This document shows positions 33,296 through 44,850 of a stretch of DNA of 64,000 nucleotides, in pieces. Made by a program: the position numbers and the translations under genes. The notes beneath the pieces are model-generated. The model did no database searches. It saw nothing but the letters and a program-made list of their open reading frames with translations, and was not told where the DNA came from. The DNA comes from Megamerina dolium (lineage: Eukaryota; Arthropoda; Insecta; Diptera; Megamerinidae): contig OY978526.1 of assembly GCA_963854835.1 (NCBI GenBank), positions 580,001 to 644,000 on the forward strand, written 5' to 3'. Every line of letters begins with the position of its first letter. Positions within the stretch are counted from its first letter, which is position 1.

Positions 33296-33703
33296 ACAAC
33301 TAGAAAGTGATTGAGCCAACTTCAGACGATAGCAAGTTAAATTAAAGAGTGATTGTAAATAGTTGATTAAATAGAGTTAATTAAATAAATTGTGGTTGTA
33401 TATAAAAAAAAATAAGTATTGCAATTATTATTGACAGAATCCAGTGATCAAACAGGGTTCATTCGAGTAGAATTAACGCTTACAAAATGAAAACGTAACA
33501 ATATACTATTATGTCTGCGTTAAAAGTAACATGGTAAATATACTAATAGGTTGCATGCCATCCTACATCCATATAAACCGTTTAGAAATAAAGACATTTG
33601 CATGAAAAACATTTTCATTTCTCTTTTGATGTTTCGTTCGTGTTTACACAGGCGAAAATATTTCTCGGTGACATGTGAACTCGTTTGTATGTATTCTTAA
33701 TAG

Positions 33704-34123
33704 TGGGATTCATCAATCGTATAACCATATAAACCGAATAATTTTATAAGGTTTACGCGCATTGTTGTATGGGCGCACCAAACAAGTCATCGTATAAAGG
33801 CCGTAAATCAATCAGTATGTTAATGTTAACAAAATAACAATGTCGAAAATTAGCAGAATTGGAAAAAATACAAATTAATGATTGGGCTGTTTGAGAAAAA
33901 TTAAAGTAATTATCCTTAATATAAATTAACTATATTTACTTATGATTTAACGTATTACAGAACAAAAGCGTGTAGAACACAGTTGCATTGCAAACCTTAT
34001 AATTTTATCTGGACATTTACACGACGAAATCATCGCGTATATATATGACAGTTGATTTACGAGCGTATAATTTTATGAGGTTTACGCGGTTTACTCGGCT
34101 TTTATAGGATTGCATGAATCCCA
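33704..34123. mobile_element. Candidate 420-bp TIR element
   Basis: TGGGATTCATCAATCGTATAA at 33704 onwards pairs with ATAGGATTGCATGAATCCCA ending 34123. Inside, AATTTTATAAGGTTTACGCG (about 33740) and AATTTTATGAGGTTTACGCG (about 34070) are direct copies. Flanking duplications are not clear. It is non-coding. Confidence 0.45.
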
Positions 34124-34129
34124 TCAATG

Positions 34130-35105
34130 TTTTACATTACGAATTTGAAGCACAAAGCGTGTCGGAAAACACCTCCCAACAAACGAAATGTTTTTCGTGC
34201 AGATGTCTTCGCGTATAACAGGGACTTATACGGCTTTCCCACGGTACCCCAATTACGTTGTTCGCGCTCTCATTTGTAATTCGAATTCTAATCACGAATT
34301 ACCAAGTTACCTAGTTCGCCATACACAATTTTGAAAGCGAGTTACCTCTTTGTTAGTGCCTGACCAGGAGCGTAATGCCTGCGTCGGCGCAACGAGCTAT
34401 GTTCTATGACCAAAGTGTTTCGGTTTTGACAAATTTTTAGACATTGAAGCGATAACATCAATAAGAAGCGCTCTATATTAGAATTTTACGATTATTTTTT
34501 CAACAAGTTTGATTAACCAAATAATTCGAATTATCAAAATTGGAATTATTCGATTAATCAGAATTTGGATTAATCAAAATCCTTTTAATTTTTATTTTTC
34601 TTTGGTTTTGAAATTTTCTTTGGGAATAAAAATTTTAAACGAATTCTCATATTTTATTTGGGAATAAATATTTTAAACGAATTCTCATATTCATAGCTTT
34701 GGAAAGCTTCCTACCTGCTTTGTATTGGAAAAAATATTTTGAATATTTTTTATTATTTTATTCTGATTAATCGAATAATTTCAATATATTTAAAAACCAT
34801 GAATATTTTGATTAATAAAAATTTTTAACGGTTAATTGGACAGCCCTACTTTATTCCAAAATTCTAATCCCACTGTAGTATTTCAATTTAAATAAAACCA
34901 GCGCAATTGCACTAATGTGGGCACGACGATCATGTGCAGGCCAATATGAACAGGCACTGAGTAATTCATTTTGAATTATCATGAATATTAGCAGTGAGCA
35001 GTTGATATTAAAAACTCCTACGAGTACTATCGCTGTCGAACCGCTGTTGTAATGTTAATTTTAATTATCGAATAACTTAATTTTTAATTTATTAATTAAT
35101 TTATT
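34130..35105. other. Non-coding interval with runs of AATTATCGAATTAATC-like words
   Basis: The stretch 34495-34830 is unusually rich in alternating GATTAATC/AATTATTCGA words and an internal duplicate (TTTGGGAATAAA.ATTTTAAACGAATTCTCATA, about 34620 and 34660). No gene is seen. Confidence 0.4.
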
Positions 35106-35498
35106 CCATATGGCGGTTATGTTGAAAATCATCTGATTGCCAATCATGACAATGGATTTGTAAAATAGTAATGTGTTTGAAAATTCTGGAACTGTGTAAT
35201 AAATATACAAATAAAGTGGTATTTCGGAGCGAAAAACATAGGCTAGTAATAAGAAAGTGCTTACGTTTTGTAGAGTTGCAAAAAATAAAACAAAAAATGA
35301 GAACTGCTCAACGCAACCCTTGCTGTGATCTCGTGACCAATTTGTCATTTTACATTGAAAACAAAAACAACGCGTGACGTGATTGTTACCCAGAACGTCA
35401 ACACTACAGCGGCCCATATCTTTCACAACAGATCACTCATTCAGCCAATCGTGTATTTGTTTTTCACTCAAAAAACAAATATTAAATACGCACACAAA

Positions 35499-35500
<2 letters not shown>

Positions 35501-35565
<65 letters not shown>
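35501..35565. repeat. (TA)n microsatellite
   Basis: 65 bp of pure alternating TA inside the 35.1-36.1 kb TIR element. Confidence 0.97.
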
Positions 35566-35567
<2 letters not shown>

Positions 35568-35765
35568 TTATTTAAATGAAGTAATCTTATTCCAGAAAAA
35601 AAGTCCAAAATATCGTCCAAGAGGGTGATTTCCTCGTATAAGAGAAGTATGTTAAACTATACCAAATATACCCGATTGGGTCCCATAGCACTATAAAAAC
35701 GATAATTCAAAAATGAACTGGCCGCCCTCACGCAATGTGAAATTTGCACTAGAAAAACGGGTATA

Positions 35766-35964
35766 GCCTAGACAGACGGCAGCGTTAATCCGGATTAACG
35801 AGTTAATTCGAGTTAACTCGGGCATTAACTGCAGCTAATCCGCATTAACTCAACGAGTTAATTCTCAAAATTAAAGAGGATTAGAACAATTTACGATGCA
35901 ACACTGCTGAAAAATTTCTAATGTTTAGTATTTTATTCGGATTAACACTGCCGTCTGCCTAGCC
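35766..35964. mobile_element. GCCTAGACAGACGGC TIR element, copy 3, internally deleted
   Basis: Starts GCCTAGACAGACGGCAGCG after TA at 35764-35765 and ends with a diverged complement (CTGCCGTCTGCCTAGCC). It is only 199 bp long; the middle of the 523-bp family member is missing, while the ACTGCAGCTAATCCGC and CAACACTGCTGAAAA words are kept. Confidence 0.8.
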
Positions 35965-36109
35965 TTACTTACTTACTGCCTAGGTTGTTAGAGTTATACT
36001 ACATTTCCTGAAGGGGAGCGTAATATTGTCGTGATTGGCAATCATATGATTGTCAACATAGCAGCCGCCTAATCGAATTTGATAAAAAAATTGGTGACGT
36101 ATCGCTTTC

Positions 36110-36340
36110 GAAGTTTTACGTTTTGTTTACATTTCATTCTTTTACATGTTAGTGGTGATATGTTAGCAATTACAAAACACTCTATCATGTAATATTCTAT
36201 AAACACTTTTTGTTAATTTTCAACCAATTTTACTTATTATATTTTATAATAAATACCATTAATAATCGCACTCAATCACAGCACTTTTTTGTTTCATGTC
36301 TTTGTAACACTTCGCATCATTTGATAGCCAATAAACACGG
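36110..36340. repeat. Dispersed repeat shared with 19.0 kb
   Basis: The same ordered words as at 18990-19270 (CGTTTTGTTTACATTTCA, GTGGTGATATGTTAGC, ATAAACACGG). It is non-coding. Confidence 0.5.
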
Positions 36341-36639
36341 TGTCAATAGCGTGCCATAGTAGCCAGAAATGTCTACAAATCGACGTTTTTTTCTTATTTG
36401 AATGTGTGAACTTGTCTAATTGGTTCCTGATATCTTTCCCTATGTTTGTGGTTTTCTTTTTTCCTTACTTCTTTATTCGAGGGAGTTGTCAGAACTTTTC
36501 TTTCGAATTTCTTTACCTCGCATTGTTATAACAATTTCCAAACACTTCGTCTGTTATCTTCCAACCAAGTTTTGACTTAGAAATAAATAATCTAAAAAAA
36601 ATACACTGCTTTTGCACATGCTTACCTTCATTTGCGATA

Positions 36640-36841
36640 GCCTTGAAGTCTCCGTTGCCGTTGCTATGCCTTGTGATGCCATTATCGAGTATATGTATTT
36701 GTTTAAAGCGGTTCTTCACGTCTTTGTGTGCTGAATGTAAGTAGGCAACTATATGGAAGTCAATTGACGCGTGCGCTTGTGTGGGATGCTTCTCGATGAC
36801 CTCACTGCCGAAGTAGCGATACAATAGCACCAGTCGCTCAG
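36640..36841 (-). CDS. Possible orphan coding exon, unrecognised
   Basis: A minus-strand open stretch with balanced composition ends in a good donor (AATGAAG|GTAAGC at 36641-36629 region). It encodes words such as LVLLYRYFGSEVIEKHP, HIVAYLHSAHKDVKNRF and ITRHSNGNGDFKAIANEG. No Met start is present before an upstream stop, so it would have to be an internal exon with an acceptor near 36842 (CAATTTAAACTGAG). I recognise no domain. It could equally be a chance frame. Confidence 0.22.
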
Positions 36842-36849
36842 TTTAAATT

Positions 36850-39360
36850 GCAAAAAGATTATGACTCACACGAAACTACGACCACTGTGTATTAATGCCA
36901 TACATACAAACGAATGAGTTGGTGTTTACGCCACCACCAAATCCAGATCGCATATAATTTATATAATAACAATAAATGAAGTAGTAGTGGCAAAATGAAT
37001 GACTCAAATCGTGTTACTGTTCTAAGGCCACTTTGCACTAATCCAAACGTATCCTACAAAACGGTTTAAAAAAATGGTAGATATTAAATTTAAAATCAAA
37101 TCATTAATATTGTATTTGTCAGAAAACTAAAAGATTTTTATAAGTGCGAAGTAAAATGAAAGATGTTATGTGGGCTGTATGAAATATTGCTTAGGCTATT
37201 AAACGAACGAAATATCTTTTTATCGTAAGCAGAACCGTCAGACGGTGGCTTCTGTAGATCAAGCTTAAAAACGGGTAATTTTATATGGCTATCTAAATAA
37301 CCCATCTTGATAATTCGGTGGTCCAAATAATAGAAGCAGTTTTCTAAAGATATTGCTTCCCGGTGCCCATATAAAACTGTTTTAATCAAACTTTTGGTTT
37401 AAGCTTGTTTAATGAATACTTATATAATACAATGCAGTTTTTTGTCACAAATTGTACTTTCTACCGTTTCGTATGTATAAACATTAACTGAGTGGAAAAG
37501 CAATCACAAAAACTTCGCATATAACCAAACCGAATTCCGAGCTACTTGTGGGGGTCCCTTTTCCAAACACCAATTTAAGCGCACTAAAGAAGCGATTGTC
37601 CGCATATGTAGAAGTCGATGGAAGGTGTGCCAGGTCTGCAATTGGCCTAAAGTGATAGAAAAAAAGAGTACAAAATCAACATCAAAGCGACCAATATCGC
37701 TACATTTAACTACCATTGCTCCGAAAAGACCAAGGATAGAAAGCATCGAGAGTGTTTAAAAATTCTTTCGGACGAGGGTAATGAAATAAAACTCGGAATA
37801 AATAAAAAATTTGAAAGTTTCGCCTACTTATTTCGTTTTGTTCAATATTAAATAAATAAAAGCTCAAGTTATTAAAATGGTACAATAAAGCTGAATAAAG
37901 TTTGCACATCTCCAGAGACAATGCGCAAAATAACTGATTCAAACATCGGGTTTGTTTACATTTGAAAAGAAGTAAACTAAAGCTATGTTCATGCACAACC
38001 ATAAATGTTCATTTGGCATTTTCGAAATTGCATTTCTTGAAGTATTCATGCTGTCGCATTGATATAAGTGCGCATTTATATACGATTGTAATTATATGAA
38101 TATTTTTTATTATAAAACATCATTTCTAGATGCGTGTTCTGAAATTTATTTTATTTATAGTGAAATTATATGTGTATGGCTCATAATTTTATCAAAATTG
38201 AAGAAATAACTACATATGTATATGCGGTAAATTAGGAAAAGTCGTGCCAAGATTATAGAATGGTCGTTATGGGATTGTGGATGTAATCCACTTTAGTATT
38301 AACTTTTTAAGTTTTATTTGAAAACAATAAATTAGCTAACAAAATCATCCCGGATCAAAATGTACAATAGTACAAATTTATAAGTAATTAAATGTATTCA
38401 CTTTTCGTCTCGAGCGCCGTCTTTGGAAGCGTTATTTTTGTCACAGCTGTGAAACATAACTGAAGTACTAAACATATAGACTGCTGCTGCAACATTTCAA
38501 CAACTGTGAAAACTTGAGAGCATGGATTCCTTACAAGGGCGTCTCCCCAGGCAAACGTTTTAATCTTGATAATGTTAGAGCGGATTCACTGTTCTAGTTC
38601 AGAACATTTTTCTAACTTACTCATTCCCTCCCGAACAGAAAGGCATGAAGGTAGATTCATTGTTACTTTAATAGTATAGAATAAAACAATATATGTAAAG
38701 AGGACAAGAAGCTCATTGCCATATGTAAATATCTGTATTTTATGACAGTTTTATAATAAATATATTTATAGGCATAGTATGACAACACCACAGGAAACGT
38801 TCAGAACAAAAGATAAATTTAAGTTATCTTCTCAAAAAAGTTCAGAACTTTTTCGTTGCTCTCCCAATTCTTATTGAGAGAAAAACAACAACAAATACAT
38901 GGAAGTTCTGAACTTGAACGATGAATAAAACAATTATTTCTACTAAAATTTACTACGGATAATTAAAAACATAAAAATAGTTAAAACAAAATATATAAAA
39001 GAAAAAACTTGTTTTTTTTATTTGTCGCTTTTCTTTATCAACTTTTTGCAGTGGTTTTGAGATTTTAAGCGCTTCAACGCAGCGAATATACTTGCTTGAC
39101 GTCACGTTTCAATCGTCTTTATGAAGATAAAAAAATTCCCACACAAAAATATTGCCACTGATAAAACTTATATCTAGCACTCAAAATGACAGTAGTCAAT
39201 AATTTTTGCCTGTGGAGACGCGGCGTTATGTAGACGAACGATTTACTGCAACACTGCAACATTGCAACATGACGATAATTGGTGCAATGGTCGATTTCAA
39301 TCTATTTCTATTTTGACATGCAACAAAACGATAAGTACGCATTAGAAACCCTGAAATAAT
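36850..39360. other. Non-coding interval with one unassigned Lys/Arg-rich frame
   Basis: A plus-strand frame at about 37510-37758 reads RATCGGPFSKHQFKRTKEAI, then RWKVCQVCNWPKV and SKRPISLHLTTIAPKRPRIE, and stops. The paired Cys residues and basic tail are not typical of random DNA, but no domain is recognised. The rest, including 38.0-39.36 kb, shows nothing I can name. Confidence 0.3.
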
Positions 39361-39361
39361 T

Positions 39362-40110
39362 ATACAGGGTGATTTTTTAGTAACTTTCTTTTTGGCAGTT
39401 CAGTTTTTTTCATGTAACATGTTACTGTCAAACATGTTCAGTTTGGTCTATAATTTAATCACGAATCGACTTATAAATGACAACGCTTGCAGATTATTTA
39501 ATTTTATTTTCAAAATTCATGCTCGGTTCATTCATTCATTCATTTTATGGTCAGTTTGGGTGACCTTCGGAATCTTCTGTCTAAATTTCACGTTAAATTT
39601 ACATTATTGGACATTAAACCACTAACACGGATACGTAGAATGCGGACAGAGAAAAATATCGCAGCTGTATCCGCCAGTGTTGTTGATGACAGTGAAATAT
39701 CGATTTATTCGTGAGATACCAATCGATATGTTGGAGAGAGTATGCCAAAATTGGACTCAGCGTATAAATCATTTGAACATGAAATCATCTTTAAATATTG
39801 AATTATATACGTCGTTCTATCGACTCAAATAAAGATTTCATACATACCTCTAAATTTTATGTTATTCTTTAATCAAATCCGGAAGCTCTTAAAAATTACC
39901 TTAAAAATCCACCTTCGAAATGCAGTAATTCGAAAATATTGCTGCTGTTAGTAAAAGACTCCTACGCCACATTATGATGTATTTTGCACCCTATAAGATT
40001 AAACTCACGCAAAAATTGAAGCCAGCCTACCGCGAAATGCGCAGAACTTATGTCAATTGGTGCTTCAAGAACATCCATTAGTTTCAAATGCTTCGAGCAA
40101 AATTTCCGTA
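39362..40110 (+). pseudogene. Tc1/mariner-superfamily transposase remnant
   Basis: It starts near CAGGGTGATTTTTTAG, a plausible terminal repeat. Downstream frames give RTEKNIAAVSASVVDDSEIS (about 39640-39700), a linker seen in a widespread insect Tc1/mariner-type transposase group with a paired-like N-terminus, and KLTQKLKPAYREMRRTYVNW (about 40000-40060), a block that follows its DNA-binding part. The catalytic domain was not found. Multiple frameshifts are present. It is a 5' fragment. Confidence 0.6.
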
Positions 40111-41350
40111 CCTGGGACAATTCTAATTCTAATTCTAATTACATAATATGTAATGATGAATGAATAGCGGTGATCTTTTGTGGGCTGAACTTAATTTACC
40201 ATAAGTTATAATCTTAAGTGCCTAGTATCACAATATTTATACGCTGCTACAACAACAACAACAACAACAATATTTATACCACCGACAAAAGTATAGGCTA
40301 GATTGTGCTTACATACAGCACAGCGCAGAAATCAAAACACAACAAATTCTGTAGTATGGTGCTTTGAGTAATCAATTACACACAAACCACATTAAACAGA
40401 ATAAAGGTGTGATTATGGTAACTTATCATTATTTTACATAGAAACGAGAAATCATTCGAATTCTGTGATACGTTAAGTTATATTTAGAGTTATCAGTTAC
40501 ACAGATACATGTGGAACATATTATTAAGTGACAGTTTAACTGTGCTAAGTTATGTTACGTTAAGTTTCTATAATTCTATGTCATGTCAAACTAAGTTACA
40601 TCTCGAGTAACTGGCGCTTTAATTATATCACAGTATTTACCTCATGCAATGCAATGTAAACACAACTGGACCTTATGATTTGAAATGTCATATGTGTAAA
40701 AACGTTATACTTTATTAACCGCTAAATACTAACCTTACAATTTCAGCAAATAACACTACTGCAAATCGCGATATACCGCGCGCTTCAACACAGTCTCTTT
40801 ACTGATCGTTAAGAAATTCGTATAATACCATTGTGGTATTATTTATGATGTATATTTGAACTATAATATCATTACTATATTAGTATTTCATTGAGAATTC
40901 TTAAAATTGAAAAATTTGCAGGAAAATCTAGACTAAATTCGAGCGAAAAAATCACCACATCCAACCCACTAGAGAGCGCAAATGAAACTAAAATTTGGCC
41001 AGTGGCGTCGGCGTCATCGTGCTTATTTCTATGAGATGCATACCTCTGCCGGAGCTTGCATATTGCTCAAACTCGCATATAGTGAGATTAGTCAACACCA
41101 GTGTTGCCGTTTTGGTAATTTTTAACCAATATTGGTAAACTTTTTTCCTCTAAAACGTTTTTGGTAATTTGGTAATTTTTTTCTGTTCAGTAATTTTTTT
41201 CGCTGCTTTAATGCCAATACACATATTTTTATTCCTCGCAATCTGAAGAAAATTATCTGTAATGCCGGAGGGTTTAACTACAATTAATTCTATTATAATT
41301 AGCAAAGTGACGCCAAATATTTAGTGATCACATCCCTGATGTGATCAGTA
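40110..41350. other. Non-coding interval with short tandem motifs
   Basis: It contains a small TTCTAA run (40112-40140), a (CAA)n run (40250-40270) and recurrent TTAAGTTA/AAGTTACA words at 40460-40610. There is no gene-like feature. Confidence 0.4.
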
Positions 41351-41361
41351 AATATCTGTAG

Positions 41362-42238
41362 GGTGGATATTATATTGAAGATCATATAATTGCCAATCAC
41401 GACAATATTACCCTCTTTATTTTGTGGCCGATGGCTGTTCAAATAATGTATGTTATGTTCACGGGTTTTCGATCTCCAATCACAGAGACGCCTTTTCTAC
41501 TCTATTTAGTACTTTTTTTTTCATTTGACAATTCTTCTACATCATTTGTGCATTTGTATTTGGAAAATAGTGATATGTTTGAAAATTCTTGAACCTTCGG
41601 TTACAAACAATGCTAAACATATTTGATTTGTATAGGCTTGTTTAAAATAATCAAAAATATAATTATATTTTCAATACGGTTTTATTTCATCTCATCACAT
41701 CGTGTCAAGTCTATTTCTCTTTAATTGTTTTAATCTCGTCATAAATATATATAAAATGGAAAGGGTGAAGACCAAAACGTTTGTATAAAAAAGTGTACAA
41801 ACAAGGCTAAACATATTTGATTTGTGTAGGTTTGTTTAAAATAATCAAAAATATAATTATATTTTCAATACGGTTTTATTTCATCTCATCACATCGAGTC
41901 AAGTCTATTTCTCTTTAATTGTTTTAATCTCGTCATAAATATATATAAAATAGAAAGAGTAAAGACTAAAACGTTTGTATAAAAAAGTGTAAAAAAATGT
42001 AAGTTGTATTTGTTTTAAAACGTCTATCAAAAGGAACTTACATTTGATTTAGAAAAGACGATAAAATATATAAAATGTGACAAATAAAAAAAAAATTAAG
42101 TAACGTCCAGTAAGTATTGCTATCATGAATTGTCGCCATTTTTTTCTCTAAAAGTATCAAATATTGCTCCTAAAAGGCTCAACGCAACCCTTGCCGTGAT
42201 GACGTTATTTTTACCGAGGCTGTCAAAATAACAGCCGC
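41362..42238. mobile_element. Non-autonomous TIR element (family with 35.1 kb), with internal tandem duplication
   Basis: The left end (GGTGGATATTATATTGAAGA..., reading through TTGCCAATCACGACAAT at 41390-41406) matches the 35112 terminus. The right end CTGTCAAAATAACAGCCGC at 42220-42238 matches the complement of the same terminus. CTCAACGCAACCCTTGC is shared inside. The interior is enlarged by a 194-bp tandem duplication. No ORF is present. Confidence 0.6.
41603..41990. repeat. Two tandem copies of a 194-bp unit
   Basis: Unit 1 is 41603-41796 and unit 2 is 41797-41990. They differ at only a handful of positions (for example TGTATAGGCTTG against TGTGTAGGTTTG), so the duplication is fairly young. 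Confidence 0.93.
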
Positions 42239-42786
42239 GTAAGCGCGCTTTTACTTTTGTAGTTTATAATTTTGATGAAAAGTTAAACCCAGAATTACAG
42301 CGGTCGAAGGTTAACTGCTGTAAACATTAAAACTCACAAAGTCATCCTTTTAAATTTATTTCTATTTTTACAATCCAGCGGCGACTGCACAGTGTTTATT
42401 GATCTGATTTTCACTTAATTAATTTCAGTTTTATGTTTGAAAAAGTATAGTTTTATATTCAGCAGTCGTATTCCAATTGGCTTAAGCTCTTTGGCTAAAA
42501 TCCATACAAATATAAAAACCGTTCTCACTATAAAAAAGCACTGCAGTGGCGGATAAAACAACTAAAAGTTATGCGAAGAGTTTTTTAATTAGAATCGCAT
42601 TTTCTCATAAACTCCAACAAATAGCGAATCATTTATTTTTAGAGCTTAAGCGAAGAAAATCGAGCATAAGCGAAAATCAAATGACATAAAATCCTTTTGG
42701 CATGTGAGAACTAAACCTGGCGGCACTGATATTTTTAACATATCCTGCATAACACGGAGAACAGGCGGCACGAAATATCAGCTGGA

Positions 42787-43110
42787 TCAAACACGAATAG
42801 CATTACTGGAGTCACCATCTCTCCAAAAGAAACGCTGTGAATCTTGATCTCCGACTCTAATACGCACTTGAGAAAACATTTCCTCCATGTCTCCAGCGAC
42901 GGCGATGACTCTTTGGCGAAATTTAAAAAGGATGGTTAATAATGATTGTACCTTCTCAGATCCTTTGAGAAAGGCATGGTTAAGTGACATGTTGCACGTC
43001 TTTCCAGCTGCGTCGCACACGATGAGTAATATTTCCGGTTTGCGAGCATTCACAATACCGAAGTGTCGCAGATACCATGTTGTTGGTATATTGGCTTCTA
43101 CGGCAGATAG
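42787..43110 (-). pseudogene. BEL/Pao reverse transcriptase fragment
   Basis: The frame 43053-42787 reads MSLNHAFLKGSEKVQSLLTI, LFKFRQRVIAVAGDMEEMFS, QVRIRVGDQDSQRFFWRDGD. The segment I-x-x-D-M/I-E-x-M-F-x-Q-V-R-I, followed by a QRF-W-R, is the diagnostic palm-start of BEL/Pao reverse transcriptase; here the Asp of the first catalytic motif is kept (GDMEEMF). Everything downstream, including YxDD, is missing. Confidence 0.78.
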
Positions 43111-43479
43111 TTGTCAGGCGTAACTCTTGTCGACGAATTTGTTGATTCCTTTGACGTAGTTTTTGGCGAATTCGCTGTATTTTTTCATTTTTGATTCGAT
43201 ATTTAACAAACGTTTTTGTGATATATTGTAGCTCAACGGAAGTTTAATGTTGTTCCTCTTCCACAGTAGGACCACTTCATAACGGCATCCAATGCATTTT
43301 GTTGTTTCCACCAGGATATTCTTTGCACGGCTATTGTCATCAGAGTCCAGTACAACATTGAGTGGCGATCTGATGGCTAAAGCGTCTGTTGCAATGTGGG
43401 CTTCGACTAACCGGTGTAGCCGCTTCCAGCTCTAGAAGAAGCTCGGGCTTTGCGTCAGTGTAGTTTGGCAATGACACTA

Positions 43480-43860
43480 ACTTCAAATAATCAAATTTAG
43501 CATTATTAAATGTCTTGTACGGTTAGCTTCTGGTCCTCGAATCTCGACTGTTACTTTACGTGACTTTTCGGTGGTCTTGTTCCACTGTAACGACAGCAAC
43601 GATGATTGCCCTTTCAGGTCCAGGATGGTGGAAACTTTGTCATTTATCAACGATATCGAAGAAACCTCTGCAAACATTGCGTTGATCTCCAGCTTACCTC
43701 AAGGCCCAATCAATGTCACAGGGAAAATTTTAAATATTGTGACGCCAACCTATTGGCTTAACGGACACGTGCAGACGGAACGCTTTTGTCTGCCGTTCTT
43801 GGCATTAGCGATTTAACTTTTGCTAACTCACTAAGCTATGTAGAGAATATTTCCACGTTT
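43480..43860 (-). pseudogene. BEL/Pao protease fragment
   Basis: The minus strand reads FPVTLIGP and KLEINAMFAEVSSISLINDK, with SISLIND in place of the S-S-x-S-L-I protease flap; the active-site Asp expected before G-S/A-S appears replaced (MFAEVSS for M-F-D-E-G-S-S). QSSLLSLQWNKTTEKSRKVT follows. A frameshift splits it from upstream sequence. The motif order agrees with BEL/Pao pol just after gag. Confidence 0.65.
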
Positions 43861-43930
43861 ACCCCACTCAAACTGCTTTGATGGAGGTAGTTTGCTACTA
43901 ACTGGTCCAACAAAGTGGGGTTTATTAAGT

Positions 43931-44286
43931 AAAATAAAATAAATATGAGGCACTTAAAGCACCAAAGGGCTCATTGGCCGAGCTTCTCTTCCATTACTGT
44001 TGTGCGTCTTAAATTTGGACAGTATTAGAAGGGATCTACTTATTTTAACCGGTTCCGAACGGCAGAACACTTGTGACATCACTTTTTCTGAGCTTTGTCA
44101 CAGAGTTCTTTTAGAAGCATGGCAAGATGTTACTATCAGAAGAATTGCCAATTGCTTGCCGACAGGTGGGTACCATTCGAAAGAAAAATCTTATCGATAT
44201 TAAATTTGTTATGCATCAGCCGGGGATTGAACCACGACCTACAGATCAAAAGGCGAACACACTAACCACTGAGCTACGGCACCCAC
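43931..44286 (-). mobile_element. tRNA-derived SINE, copy B
   Basis: A full-length 356-bp copy on the minus strand, starting GTGGGTGCCGTAGCTCAGTG at 44286, flanked by a perfect 15-bp target duplication TGGGGTTTATTAAGT (43916-43930, 44287-44301). The tail on the left is TTTATTTTATTTTACTT-like. It inserted into the BEL/Pao fragment. Confidence 0.93.
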
Positions 44287-44439
44287 TGGGGTTTATTAAG
44301 TGGTGTTCACAATTTGCAGACTTAAAAAATGCTAGAATGTTTAGAAATTTAGAAAATTTAGAATTTGATCAAGCCGACCTTTGATGATGGTTGAAAATAT
44401 TGTACCCTTTGCAACTCCGAAAGTATCAACAAATCTGAA

Positions 44440-44850
44440 CGATCAAAGTTGATCTCGAGTTCACTCAAGACACTAAGTACATCATCCCTTCAATGTCTTT
44501 TGTAAACGGATGAGATTATGTCTGTTGGTGTAGTCAAACTCGTCGGTTGTATCGCGGTAACACGCGATAAATAACGTCCAATCCTCTGGGCTTCCTCCAA
44601 AAATAGGTACAGGGTATAGTCTTGCGCCGCTGTCCCTAATGTCTGGTTCATGGTTGGACTACATCAAAGGCATTGGCGGCTGTGGGTGGGGCTCCACCGT
44701 TGGCAAAGGCGACTGATGCTGTGTGGGAACGATGACTTCTTGTTGTTGACAGCCTGATGTTCTTTCTTCTTTCGGGGCCGATTTTTGGTTCTAAGGAACC
44801 GTTTTTCGGTTTTTGTAAGTCCTGGACTGGTCGGTTCATTAAAGGATCCG
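44440..44850 (-). pseudogene. BEL/Pao gag fragment
   Basis: Across frames the minus strand reads YPVPIFGGSPEDWTLFIACY, RDTTDEFDYTNRHNLIRLQK and TLKG. This is the L-P-x-F-x-G-x-P-x-x-W...F...N-x-x-R-L-Q-x-x-L-x-G pattern of BEL/Pao gag proteins. An upstream Pro/Thr-rich part (44839-44648) is in another frame. Broken by frameshifts. Confidence 0.72.

Larger units (their letters stand above)
27598..33500. mobile_element. Compound gypsy-type LTR element with inverted LTRs
   Basis: The left end is a complete 3' LTR in minus orientation (27598-29603, split by an RTE insertion), with a polypurine tract AGAAAGAGGAGGGCAG (complement of 29604-29619) next to it. Pol follows on the minus strand to about 32340. 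From about 32340 a second, plus-strand piece of the same family starts in gag, jumps to integrase, and ends in an LTR part finishing CGTAACA at 33500. ATAT lies immediately outside both ends (27594-27597, 33501-33504). The two halves are thus head to head inside one apparent target duplication. Confidence 0.75.
35112..36069. mobile_element. Non-autonomous TIR element (family with 41.4 kb), about 0.96 kb
   Basis: GGCGGTTATGTTGAAAATCA... at 35112-35153 pairs with the complement of 36025-36069 (GGCGGCTGCTATGTTGACAA...); both read on through TTGCCAATCA.GACAAT. The interior holds CTCAACGCAACCCTTGC (about 35306), shared with 42180, an AT microsatellite, and a short GCCTAGACAGACGGC element. No transposase frame was seen. 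Confidence 0.6.
42720..44850 (-). mobile_element. BEL/Pao LTR retrotransposon fragment
   Basis: Minus-strand order gag (about 44850-44440), SINE insertion (43931-44286), protease (about 43850-43480) and reverse transcriptase (about 43100-42720). No LTRs were found. The fragment ends abruptly near 42720 within the reverse transcriptase. The family call rests on the BEL-type gag, aspartic protease and reverse transcriptase motifs described in the separate entries. Confidence 0.75.
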
